A stretch of DNA of 64,000 nt from the NCBI GenBank assembly GCA_035695765.1, contig DASRRI010000150.1, positions 11,348-75,347 on the forward strand, in the 5' to 3' direction. A program made the position numbers and the translations under genes. Within the stretch, counting starts at the first letter, position 1. Each line of letters starts with the position of its first letter. The DNA is from Dongia_A sp035695765 (lineage in GTDB: Bacteria; Pseudomonadota; Alphaproteobacteria; Dongiales; Dongiaceae). Of this stretch, positions 35,898 through 43,695 are shown in pieces. The notes under the pieces were generated by a model. The model searched no databases and was not told where the DNA came from. It saw only the letters and a list, made by a program, of their open reading frames with translations.

Positions 35898-37913
35898 GTG
35901 AGAAAGCGACGCTCGTTTTTCAACAAGACGGCTGTTGGCCGCCGCGGTTTTCTGAAAGTCGGCGCGGCAGCCGGGGTCGGATCGCTGTTGTTGGCGCCCT
36001 TCGGCTGGGTCAAGCGCGCGCGCGGAGCGCCACTGGCGGGCGGCTCACTCGATCCGACGACGATCGCGAAATATTCGAGGCCTGTGTTCGTCCCGCCGGC
36101 CATGCCCATGACCGCCACGCTCAAGAAGCACGGAAAGCCCATCGGCTACTATGAGATCGCAGTTCGACAGTTTCGGCAGCAGATCCTGCCCGAGCCTTCG
36201 CCGATGACGACGGTCTGGGGCTATGGATCTGTCAATCATTCAGGAACGTTCAATTATCCGGCGTACAGCATCGAGGCCGAGGTCGGCAGGCCGGTGCGGG
36301 TTAAGTGGATCAACGAGCTGGTTGACGAGAACGGACACTTTCTTCCGTACCTTCTGCCGGTGGATCAGACGCTTCATTGGGCGTATCCGCCCGGCGGCAC
36401 GGAAGGCCGAGACATGCGTCCGACGTTCACCGAAACGCCGGGTCCCTACACGGGACCGGTCCCCATCGTCACCCACCTCCATGGCGGCCGCAACGCGGAA
36501 GAGAGCGACGGCTTCTCCGAGGCATGGTATCTGCCCGCGGCCGACGACATCCCGTCCGGATTCGCCACCGAAGGAAGCCACTACGAAACATTTCGAAACG
36601 AGTTCCTCGCCAAGGAAGACGTCGCGTGGGAGCCGGGGACCGCGACGTTCCAGTATCAGAACAAGCAGAGCGCCACGACACTGTGGTATCACGACCATTG
36701 TCTCGGCGTGACTCGCGTCAACGTCTATGCGGGTCTGGCGGGCTTCTACCTGCTGCGGGGTGGTCCAGACGATCTTCCGGCCGGCGCGCTTCCGGGTCCC
36801 GCTCCCGAGGTCGGCGCCGATCCGTTCGGCCGGTTCTATGAAATTCCGCTCGTCATCCAGGATCGATCCTTCAACGCCGATGGTTCGCTGTTCTATCCGG
36901 ACAGCCGGGAGTTCTTCGATGGATTTGCCGGACCATACATTCCCGAAACCGATGTGCCGCCGATCTGGAACCCGGAATTCTTTGGCAACACGATGGTGGT
37001 CAATGGCCGCACCTGGCCCTTCCTTGAAGTGGAGCCGCGCCGCTATCGCTTCCGCGTGCTCAACGCCAGCAACGCCCGCTTCGTGATCCTGAAGATCGTC
37101 ACCGATCCGCTCGCAACCAGGCCGGCGAGCACCGCCCTGCCCATGTGGCAGATCGGCGCCGATCGCGGCTTCCTGCGGCAGCCTACTATGCTCGAACAGC
37201 TCCTCATCGCTCCGGCGGAGCGGGCCGACGTCATCGTCGACTTCTCTGGGCTTACCGTCGGAACCGAACTCTTTGTCATCAATGAAGGACCGGATGAGCC
37301 GTTCGGTGGCGGCGCGCCGGAAACCGATTTTGCGGCAGCGGACCCTGGCACGACCGGCCAGGTGATGAAGCTCGTCATCGTGCCCCTTGCCAGCCAGGAT
37401 GAGAGCCACGATCCGGCAAGCACCAAGTTCAGGCTGCCGACAGTAGAGCAGCTTGGGCCCCCGACCGTTACGCGGCAGGTCTCGCTCAACGAGGAAGTGA
37501 GCACGGTCTTCGATGGTCCGATCGCGGCACTGCTGGGAACGCTCGATCAATCTGGCGCCGCGATCCCGCTCGACTGGGCCGCGCCTATCACCGAGAATCC
37601 ACGTTTCAACGCGGTCGAAATGTGGGAGCTGCACAATTTCACCGAGGATGCCCACCCGATTCACATTCACGAAATAGGGTTCGAGGTCGTCAACCGGCAG
37701 CCGTTCGACGGCGCGCCCCGGCCGCCGGAGCCTTGGGAAACGGGCCGCAAGGATACAGTGGTCGCATTCCCGGAGGAGATCACACGGGTCAAGGCGCGGT
37801 TCAACATAGCCGCCCTGTCAGTGTGGCACTGCCACATCCTCGAGCACGAGGATAACCAGATGATGAGGCCGTACAGGATTGAACGCCAGCCGTCGGTCGT
37901 TGCCGAAGAGTAG
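35898..37913 (+). CDS. Multicopper oxidase with Tat signal (CotA/bilirubin oxidase-like)
   Basis: This 671-residue exported three-cupredoxin-domain oxidase couples one-electron oxidation of substrates to reduction of O2 to water. The twin-arginine signal is VGRRGFLKVGAAAG (residues 13-26). Copper ligands are visible in all four conserved motifs: THLHGG (H193, H195), WYHDHCLG (263-270), HPIHIH (586-591) and WHCHILEHEDNQMM (643-656), where the last methionine is a likely type 1 axial ligand. The order and spacing resemble bacterial CotA-like enzymes. The substrate is unknown. The start is GTG at 35898 with GGGAGG upstream, although the frame is open to 35868. It is the only intact gene between two pseudogenes and a transposase remnant. 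Confidence 0.88.
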   Translation: MRKRRSFFNKTAVGRRGFLKVGAAAGVGSLLLAPFGWVKRARGAPLAGGSLDPTTIAKYSRPVFVPPAMPMTATLKKHGKPIGYYEIAVRQFRQQILPEPSPMTTVWGYGSVNHSGTFNYPAYSIEAEVGRPVRVKWINELVDENGHFLPYLLPVDQTLHWAYPPGGTEGRDMRPTFTETPGPYTGPVPIVTHLHGGRNAEESDGFSEAWYLPAADDIPSGFATEGSHYETFRNEFLAKEDVAWEPGTATFQYQNKQSATTLWYHDHCLGVTRVNVYAGLAGFYLLRGGPDDLPAGALPGPAPEVGADPFGRFYEIPLVIQDRSFNADGSLFYPDSREFFDGFAGPYIPETDVPPIWNPEFFGNTMVVNGRTWPFLEVEPRRYRFRVLNASNARFVILKIVTDPLATRPASTALPMWQIGADRGFLRQPTMLEQLLIAPAERADVIVDFSGLTVGTELFVINEGPDEPFGGGAPETDFAAADPGTTGQVMKLVIVPLASQDESHDPASTKFRLPTVEQLGPPTVTRQVSLNEEVSTVFDGPIAALLGTLDQSGAAIPLDWAAPITENPRFNAVEMWELHNFTEDAHPIHIHEIGFEVVNRQPFDGAPRPPEPWETGRKDTVVAFPEEITRVKARFNIAALSVWHCHILEHEDNQMMRPYRIERQPSVVAEE

Positions 37914-37949
37914 CGCGAGGTCGCGATGTCGATCTTATGATAGCGCGCT

Positions 37950-38219
37950 ATTAGGTGTGTGTGCGCAGCACCGACAGCGCCGAACTCGGTCAGCAGATGG
38001 CGCCTGTAGAAGCCATTGCGCCGGTCGGCCTCCTGCCGGGCCGCCATCTTGGCAAGGTGGCGGTCGATCGCCGCATCCATGCGGCCGGACAGGATCGTCT
38101 TCAGCGCCTCGGCCGAGGCCAAGCGGTAAGTCCTTGCCCCATTCGACGCCCTCGGCTTGCATTGCTTCCATCATCCGGAACGCCCGCGGTAAATTCTTGA
38201 TTGTCGCTGCCTGCGGCAT
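37950..38219 (-). pseudogene. Remnant of an IS256-like transposase gene
   Basis: On the minus strand the start MPQAATIKNLPRAFRMMEA leads to EWGKD. An extra T then shifts the frame, and the message continues in the other frame as YRLASAEALKTILSGRMDAA and later DRRNGFYRRHLLTEFG. The RRNG-YRRHLLTE-G segment is typical of the N-terminal part of IS256/Mutator-type transposases. The similarity stops about 37980 and the catalytic DDE part is missing. No inverted repeats of an intact element were found nearby. Confidence 0.6.
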
Positions 38220-38286
38220 TGGGGGGTACTCCTTGTGAGCTCAGCTACCCGCGGCCCAGGCCGACTTCTTGCGGACGTTTCGTCGA

Positions 38287-39351
38287 TCATTTGCTGTCGC
38301 ATACCTTGCGCAGCGCCTGCCAGTCGGCATCGCTCATCGCGGGCGCGCCGGTCGGCGGCTGCTTGGTGGCTGTGATCCGCGCGTCGAGGTCGGGATGGCT
38401 TGAGAGGAACTCCGGCAGCTTGCTGAACACACCTTTGCTCACGTCGGACTTGATGATGCCAAAGAACGCCGACATGCCGTCAGCGCGGATGCCGGCCCTT
38501 TGCAGCAGCTCGATGCCGCGCTGGTCGGCTTCCCGCTCCATGTCGCGGCTGTACGACAAGGCGAGCGCGAGCTGCCCCACGCCGGCGAGCGAGGAATCGC
38601 CGAAGATCAAGGTCAGGGCGGCGCCCAGCCCCAGCTGATGGATGAGCCCGCGCATCGGATGATGCAGTTCCACGTGGCCCATCTCGTGCGCGATCACGCC
38701 CGCCACCATTTCCGGAGACTTGGCGCGGTCGATCAGTCCGGAAAAGACCACGATGCGATGGCCAGGAACGGCGAAGGCGTTCGGATCGCCTTCCTTGATG
38801 ACGAACAGCTTGACCCCGTCGCCCGGCTCGTCATCGGGCCAGATCCGGTCGCCGAGCGCCTGCAGGGCCCGCAATCCATCGGCGCCTGAACAGCGCCGGG
38901 GCTTGGGAAACCACGCCTCCTCGATCTGCGCACCAATTCGGTCCTCCCAGCTCGGCGGGATCCAGGCGGCGATTAGTACCGAGGCGCGCGTCCAGCCGAG
39001 ATAGAGCAGCGCGCAGACCACTGCGCCCACCGCACCCCACAGCACGAAAGATTTCAGTAACCCTGTCCGCTCCCGCGCGCGCCAGCGCTTCAGCTGCGGG
39101 TGTTCCGCCAGCAGCGCCTCGAGCTGCGGCCCCGCCAGGATCTCCAGCCGCGCCGCATGGTCAGGCTCGAGCCGCAGCACATAGGCGCCGCTGACCGCAT
39201 TCTGGTTCGCGACGCGGATGTGAGAGAACGGCCAGATCGCGACCGACGCACCACTTTCGTCGAGGATCTCGATCTCCATCGAACGGATCGCCAGCGCGAC
39301 GCTGCGCGGCTTGGCGATCCTCCCGTCGAAGAAGCGATGAAGCTCGCTCAT
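38287..39351 (-). CDS. M48 family zinc metallopeptidase
   Basis: This 354-residue membrane-associated peptidase has its zinc site in VIAHEMGHVELHHP (HExxH) and a downstream glutamate in SYSRDMEREADQRG, the M48 third ligand. The N terminus is a small domain of about 90 residues. A hydrophobic segment (about residues 100-125) then anchors the protein, and the peptidase domain follows. It lies 15 nt after the DUF898 gene on the same strand, a pairing common in proteobacteria, where both act at the cell envelope in an unknown process. Confidence 0.85.
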   Translation of the reverse strand: MSELHRFFDGRIAKPRSVALAIRSMEIEILDESGASVAIWPFSHIRVANQNAVSGAYVLRLEPDHAARLEILAGPQLEALLAEHPQLKRWRARERTGLLKSFVLWGAVGAVVCALLYLGWTRASVLIAAWIPPSWEDRIGAQIEEAWFPKPRRCSGADGLRALQALGDRIWPDDEPGDGVKLFVIKEGDPNAFAVPGHRIVVFSGLIDRAKSPEMVAGVIAHEMGHVELHHPMRGLIHQLGLGAALTLIFGDSSLAGVGQLALALSYSRDMEREADQRGIELLQRAGIRADGMSAFFGIIKSDVSKGVFSKLPEFLSSHPDLDARITATKQPPTGAPAMSDADWQALRKVCDSK

Positions 39352-39366
39352 TCCCGTTTCGGTTCC

Positions 39367-40544
39367 CTAGAAGAACCCAGGGTCGAAGGCTTCGAGCAGC
39401 CCTTCCCCGAATTTCGGCCGATCGAGCGTCGTCTGCTGCAGCCGTCCGACGTCGAGCTCGCCATGGATCGTCACCCGGTCCACGAAGAACTTGAGGCTGC
39501 GATGGACCGCGATCGGGAAACCAAGGCCGAGGGTCAGCACGACCAGCAGGAGGTTGCCGACCCACAGGCTGATATAGCTCCAGGCGGTGACTTCGCTCGA
39601 AAATTTCAGTTCCGCGAGCTGCAGGTTGTTGGCGATGGCGCGAAACAGCGCGGCGACATAGGGCGCATAGGCGACGATCGCGATCAGCGCGATGCCGAGA
39701 TACAAGAGCACGAGAAAGCTGAAGCCGAGTGCGATCAGCTGCTGCTTTTGCTCCTCGGTCAGATCCGCCGGGACACCCATTTCATTGGCCTGCTGGAGCT
39801 GCTGTATCACCGGCATCAGGTCGAACGCCATGATGACCGCGTAGGCGAGGCCGCCGAGCAAGAGCAGCAGCACGATCATGCCAATGATCGTGAAGACGAA
39901 GCCGAGGATGAAGGAGAGATAGACCGATCTCGCCGATGCCTGGAGCGAAGCCTTGGCATTGCCGAAATAGCTGTGATTGAACCGGTCCTCGGCAAGACGC
40001 AGCGTGATCCACGGCGTCGCTAGGTTGAGCGTGACGAGGTTGAGAAGCGAGAGCAGGAAGGCCTTCACGCCGTATTTCCAGGCCGAGCCCGTCATGCCAC
40101 CACGGATGCCGCTCCACAGCGTGCGGGTCAGGCGGTAATTCTGCGCCGCGTATTGCGCGACGAAGATGAAATAGACCAGCAGGACGCCGACCATGACCCT
40201 GCCGAGCACTTCCAGGCTGGTTCCGAGTGCCAGCGAGGCCACCGTGAACAAGATGATACCGACGACGTAGAACGCGACCACGATCAGGAACCCGATGAGG
40301 AGCTCGCCGCCACGCCCGGTATATTCGAAGCGCTGCCCTGCAGGCTGGTGTGCGACCAGGCATAGCGGCGCAGATTGGTCTTGCCCCAGAAGCGGTAGAT
40401 CGAGAGCGTGATGATATTCAGCAGGAAGTTCTTGATGAATATCCAGTAGAGCGCGCCGATGGTCCCGTCATAGTGCAGCCTCTGCACCGGCTGCTCTGCG
40501 CTCGGCCAGGATGAGGCCGCAATGGCTCCGCCTTGATCGTTCAT
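39367..40544 (-). pseudogene. DUF898 (YjgN-like) membrane protein gene, frameshifted once
   Basis: The gene begins with MNDQGGAIAAS at 40544 and encodes a multi-pass membrane protein of about 390 residues. It reads IGALYWIFIKNFLLNIITL and then HTSLQG. There the frame breaks at a run of three C (40336-40338, three G in the gene), where four would give LQGQRFEYTG. The rest is open to 39367 and contains about five hydrophobic segments. A single missing base is the only lesion, so this could be a recent pseudogene, a phase-variable state or a sequence error. The M48 peptidase gene follows directly. Confidence 0.75.
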
Positions 40545-40711
40545 GACGCCCCCCAAAAATGCGCACGCGGCGCGCTCTGTGTCGCGCTCATCCGCCCTCA
40601 CCATTCCCCGCCGCCAGACTAGAAATAAAATCATAGGCGGGCAAGGCGCCAAAAGCTCTGTCGCAACTACCAGTATGTGCGTTCAAGCGGGTTTGAGGAC
40701 GCCGCGCCGCC

Positions 40712-40739
40712 TTGACTTCGCGGCTGGCCTGTGAATACT
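40712..40739 (+). promoter_or_regulatory. Probable sigma-70-type promoter of metZ
   Basis: TTGACT at 40712-40717 and AATACT at 40734-40739 are separated by 16 nt. Transcription would start about 40746, exactly at the 5' edge of the SAM-II aptamer, which supports the assignment. Confidence 0.55.
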
Positions 40740-40746
40740 GCGCGCG

Positions 40747-40800
40747 ACTACGTGGTGATTTGGACCGGATTGCGGCCACGTTAAACAAGCGGCTAAAAGG
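40747..40800 (+). promoter_or_regulatory. SAM-II riboswitch controlling metZ
   Basis: The segment matches the SAM-II pseudoknot consensus. It has a GTGGTGATTTG 5' strand, a CCGGATTGCGGCCAC strand that pairs back with GTGG, then GTTAAA and the closing GCGGCTAAAAGG. SAM-II aptamers occur almost only in alphaproteobacteria upstream of methionine genes and turn them off when S-adenosylmethionine is abundant. Here it is followed by a terminator hairpin (40823-40853) and then metZ, which suggests control at the level of transcription termination. Confidence 0.9.
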
Positions 40801-40822
40801 TGCCTGGCGAATTTTTCACGCG

Positions 40823-40853
40823 CCTCGACCTTTGTTCCGGTCGGGGTTTTTTT
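40823..40853 (+). terminator. Terminator hairpin between the SAM-II aptamer and metZ
   Basis: CCTCGACC (40823-40830) pairs with GGTCGGGG (40839-40846) through 8 bp with one wobble pair, around an 8-nt loop, followed by seven T residues. It lies in the leader, 40 nt before the metZ start, and is the likely expression platform of the riboswitch. Confidence 0.85.
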
Positions 40854-40893
40854 GTGCCCGGATGCTGGCGACAGACGTCCGGGGGGAGCCAGG

Positions 40894-42096
40894 ATGATGC
40901 AGAACTACAAGCACGACATTCGCCCGGAATGGAGCATCGCCACGCAGATGGTGCATGGCGGCCTGAGCCGTTCGCAGCATGCCGAGACGTCGGAGGCAAT
41001 CTACATGACCTCCGGCTACGTCTATCAGTCGGCGGAAGAGGCCCAGGCGGCGTTCGACAATTCGAAGCCCCGCTACGTCTATGGCCGCTTCGGCAACCCG
41101 ACCGTCTCGATGTTCGAGGAGCGGATGGCGCTGCTCGAAGGCGCCGAGGCTGCGCGCGCGACAGCCAGCGGCATGGCCGCGGTGTTCGCCTCGATCGCAT
41201 GCCTTGTGAAAGCGGGCGACCGCGTGGTCGCGTCCGACGCCTTATTCGGCTCGTGCAATTACATCGTGCAGGAGATCCTGCCGAAATGGGGCGTCGAGAC
41301 CGAGTTCGTCGATGGCCGCGATCTCGAGCAATGGCGCAAGGCGTTAGCCAAGCCGACCAAGGCTGTGCTGCTCGAGACGCCGTCAAATCCCAGCCTGCGC
41401 CTGGTCGATCTCAAGGCGGTGTGCGACCTGGGCCACGCCGCCGGCGCGCAGGTGATCGTCGACAACGTCTTTGCGACGCCGCTGCTGCAGCGGCCGCTGG
41501 AGTTCGGCGCAGACATCGTCGTCTACTCCGCGACCAAGCATATCGACGGCCAGGGGCGCTGCCTCGGCGGTGTCATCCTCGGGACAGCCAAATACATCAA
41601 CGAAACGCTGCAGCCCTTCATCCGCCACACCGGCCCGAGCCTCAGCCCAGTCAACGCCTGGATCCTGCTGAAAGGTCTCGAGACGCTCGAGCTGCGCCTG
41701 CAGCGCCAGTGCGAGGCAGCCGAGAAGATCGCCAAGAAGCTGCAGGGCCACCCGAAGCTGACCCACGCACATTACCCGACCCTGGCGAATTTCCCGCAGG
41801 TCGAGCTGGCGCGCCGCCAGATGAAATCCGGCGGCAGCATGGTCAGCCTCGACTTGAAGGGTGGCAAGGAAGCCTCGTTCCGGTTTCTCAACGCGCTGAA
41901 GCTCATCCTCATCTCCAACAATCTCGGCGATTCGAAATCGCTCGCGACCCATCCCGCGACCACCACGCACCAGCGCCTGACGCCCGAGCAGAAAGCCGCG
42001 CAAGGCATCACGCAGGGCCTCATCCGCCTGTCGATCGGATTGGAGGATGTGAAGGATCTGCTGGCGGACGTGCGCCAGGCGTTGGACGCGGCTTAG
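40894..42096 (+). CDS. metZ: O-succinylhomoserine sulfhydrylase
   Basis: This 400-residue PLP enzyme of the Cys/Met metabolism family makes homocysteine directly from O-succinylhomoserine and sulfide. It contains YGRFGNPT, the PSNPSLRLVDL strand and the PLP-lysine motif VVYSATKHIDGQGRCLGG. The C-terminal SNNLGDSKSLATHPATTTH and IRLSIGLED segments are also typical. The MetZ rather than MetB assignment rests on the lineage, the SAM-II leader and overall resemblance. The ATG at 40894 has GGGGAG upstream. Confidence 0.92.
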   Translation: MMQNYKHDIRPEWSIATQMVHGGLSRSQHAETSEAIYMTSGYVYQSAEEAQAAFDNSKPRYVYGRFGNPTVSMFEERMALLEGAEAARATASGMAAVFASIACLVKAGDRVVASDALFGSCNYIVQEILPKWGVETEFVDGRDLEQWRKALAKPTKAVLLETPSNPSLRLVDLKAVCDLGHAAGAQVIVDNVFATPLLQRPLEFGADIVVYSATKHIDGQGRCLGGVILGTAKYINETLQPFIRHTGPSLSPVNAWILLKGLETLELRLQRQCEAAEKIAKKLQGHPKLTHAHYPTLANFPQVELARRQMKSGGSMVSLDLKGGKEASFRFLNALKLILISNNLGDSKSLATHPATTTHQRLTPEQKAAQGITQGLIRLSIGLEDVKDLLADVRQALDAA

Positions 42097-42125
42097 AACT
42101 CTGCCCCTTTCCCCCAATTAGAATC

Positions 42126-42150
42126 CCCCTCTCCCCTCGGGGGAGAGGGG
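42126..42150. terminator. GC-rich hairpin between convergent metZ and patatin gene
   Basis: CCCCTCTCCCC (42126-42136) and GGGGAGAGGGG (42140-42150) form a perfect 11-bp stem with a 3-nt loop. ATATCCTCTTT follows on the plus strand. The position between convergent genes fits a shared terminator. It closely resembles the hairpin at 10572-10596 in both sequence and setting. Confidence 0.65.
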
Positions 42151-42177
42151 ATATCCTCTTTGTGGTGGCGGAGTGCC

Positions 42178-43287
42178 CTACAGAAACACGCTCGCCAGAT
42201 CCGCCGTCGCGCGCTTGCCGATTGCGGTGCGGTTGCCGACGAGCCAGGCTTCCGCGGCCTCCCGGCCCTCCAGGCGCAGCTTGGACATGACGCGCCAATC
42301 CGGCACCAGGCGGCTGCCGGCCGGCAATGCTGCGGTTGCCGGCGTGGCATCGATCAAATGGAACCGGTGACGCACGAACGGCGCGACTCTCCTGCTGGCC
42401 ATCAGCTGGATGGCGGCAATCTCCTGGCGCAGCGGCGCGTTGAAGATGATGCGGTTGAGCCCTTCGCTGATGCCGGCGTGATCGCTCGGCACGCCTTGTC
42501 CGACCAGCGGGATGAGCTGGACCAGCAGCGTATCCTCGGCTTTCGCCGGATTGATCAACGGCATGAGCGGCGGATTAGCAACATAGCCGCCGTCCCAATA
42601 TTGCCGTCCATCGATTTCCACCGCCTGGTGGATCTGTGGCAGGCAGGCCGAGGCCATCACCGCTTCCAGTGAAACCTCAGCGCGCGTGAAGATGCGCTTG
42701 CGCCCAGTTGCGGCATCCGTCGCGGCGATGAACAGAGCGGGTCCTTCGGTGCGCAACCGGTCGAAATCCACCAGCGACCGCAGCAGCTCGCGCATCGGAT
42801 TGAAGTCGAGCGGATTGAACTGTGCCGGCGCCAGGAACTTGCCGATCAGATCGAGGCCGGCATGCTGCAGGCGCTGCAATCCCTGAAGCGAGTCCAGGAA
42901 TCCGCCGGTCAACGCATCGCCGTTGGAATTGCCGCACAGCCCCGACCAGAAGCGCGCAAGCTTCTCCAGCGCGCCCGCCGGCCCATTCTCCACCAGCCCC
43001 GCCGCGAGCAGCACGGCGTTGATCGCCCCCGCGCTGGTGCCGCTGATCGCTTGGAACACCAGGCGGCGTTCTTCCAGCAAGCGGTCCAGCACGCCCCAGG
43101 TGAAAGCGCCGTGTGCGCCGCCGCCTTGCAGGGCGAGATTGAGCGGGCGCGGTTCAACGCGAGACGCCAGCGCAGCCGCGCGCGGCCGGGACCATGCCTG
43201 TCTTCGCATCAGGATCAGCAGCCGCCGGACACGCCGCTGCAACAGGCGGCACGCATCGATGCGGTGTCGCGCAAGCGCGCTCAGCAC
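42178..43287 (-). CDS. Patatin-like phospholipase
   Basis: This 369-residue lipid acyl hydrolase has a Ser-Asp dyad. The oxyanion loop is LALQGGGAHGAFTWG, the nucleophile S85 lies in the GTSAG box and the aspartate D232 in WDGGYVANPPL. The N-terminal 45 residues are basic and may not all belong to the protein. The GTG at 43287 overlaps the stop of the small upstream frame, and a later ATG at 43209 is an alternative. Substrates of such bacterial proteins are usually phospholipids or storage lipids, not determinable here. Confidence 0.87.
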   Translation of the reverse strand: MLSALARHRIDACRLLQRRVRRLLILMRRQAWSRPRAAALASRVEPRPLNLALQGGGAHGAFTWGVLDRLLEERRLVFQAISGTSAGAINAVLLAAGLVENGPAGALEKLARFWSGLCGNSNGDALTGGFLDSLQGLQRLQHAGLDLIGKFLAPAQFNPLDFNPMRELLRSLVDFDRLRTEGPALFIAATDAATGRKRIFTRAEVSLEAVMASACLPQIHQAVEIDGRQYWDGGYVANPPLMPLINPAKAEDTLLVQLIPLVGQGVPSDHAGISEGLNRIIFNAPLRQEIAAIQLMASRRVAPFVRHRFHLIDATPATAALPAGSRLVPDWRVMSKLRLEGREAAEAWLVGNRTAIGKRATADLASVFL

Positions 43288-43469
43288 GCCCTGATAGTCG
43301 TCGCGCTGGGGTCAGCCGCCGCTTCGGCGGAGGCATCATTCGCCGGCTGGCGCAGCACACCGACCGCGCTCATCCAGGCCTGGTCGATCGCGCGCTGGGT
43401 CCGCTCAGCCGCCGCGCGCTCCGCCGGCAAGGCCAGCCATTTCACTTCGTCTTGGGTATAGGGCCACAT
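43281..43469 (-). CDS. Small hypothetical protein (62 aa) coupled to the patatin gene
   Basis: A short frame starting MWPYTQDEVKWLALPAERAA, amphipathic and helical in its first 35 residues, then Ala-rich. A GGAG element lies about 12 nt before its ATG and its stop codon overlaps the patatin GTG region, which suggests translational coupling. I do not recognise the family, and the frame is short, so it could be spurious. Confidence 0.4.
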   Translation of the reverse strand: MWPYTQDEVKWLALPAERAAAERTQRAIDQAWMSAVGVLRQPANDASAEAAADPSATTIRAC

Positions 43470-43695
43470 GCAATCCGTCTCCGTTCACTCAGCGCCGGGT
43501 CGTCGCTGGCCCTGACTCGCGACCGTTATGCTGCGCTGCACTATTTGTATGTTATTATGCCGGCTACAGATTTCAAATAGATTTTGCGCTGCAGCATATC
43601 ATGGTGTGCGCTGGACGAAGGGAACGTTCGAACCTTATATTGCGTTGCAAAACAAGGCTCTTAAGAGCCGGCGCTGAGACGGATCAGGGGCCGCG

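Noticed and set aside
35489..36142. 217-codon minus-strand frame over the start of the multicopper oxidase gene
   Set aside because: It overlaps the oxidase on the opposite strand and has no recognisable domain. The oxidase start has a good ribosome-binding site.
40323..40345. Programmed ribosomal frameshift in the DUF898 gene
   Set aside because: The site does not match a classical X-XXY-YYZ slippery heptamer, and the other copy has a different number of G residues, so mutation or slippage in DNA is more likely.
43480..43695. Possible cobalamin riboswitch upstream of ecm
   Set aside because: The leader lacks a recognisable B12-box (GCCACTG-like core) and is too short for a full cobalamin aptamer.
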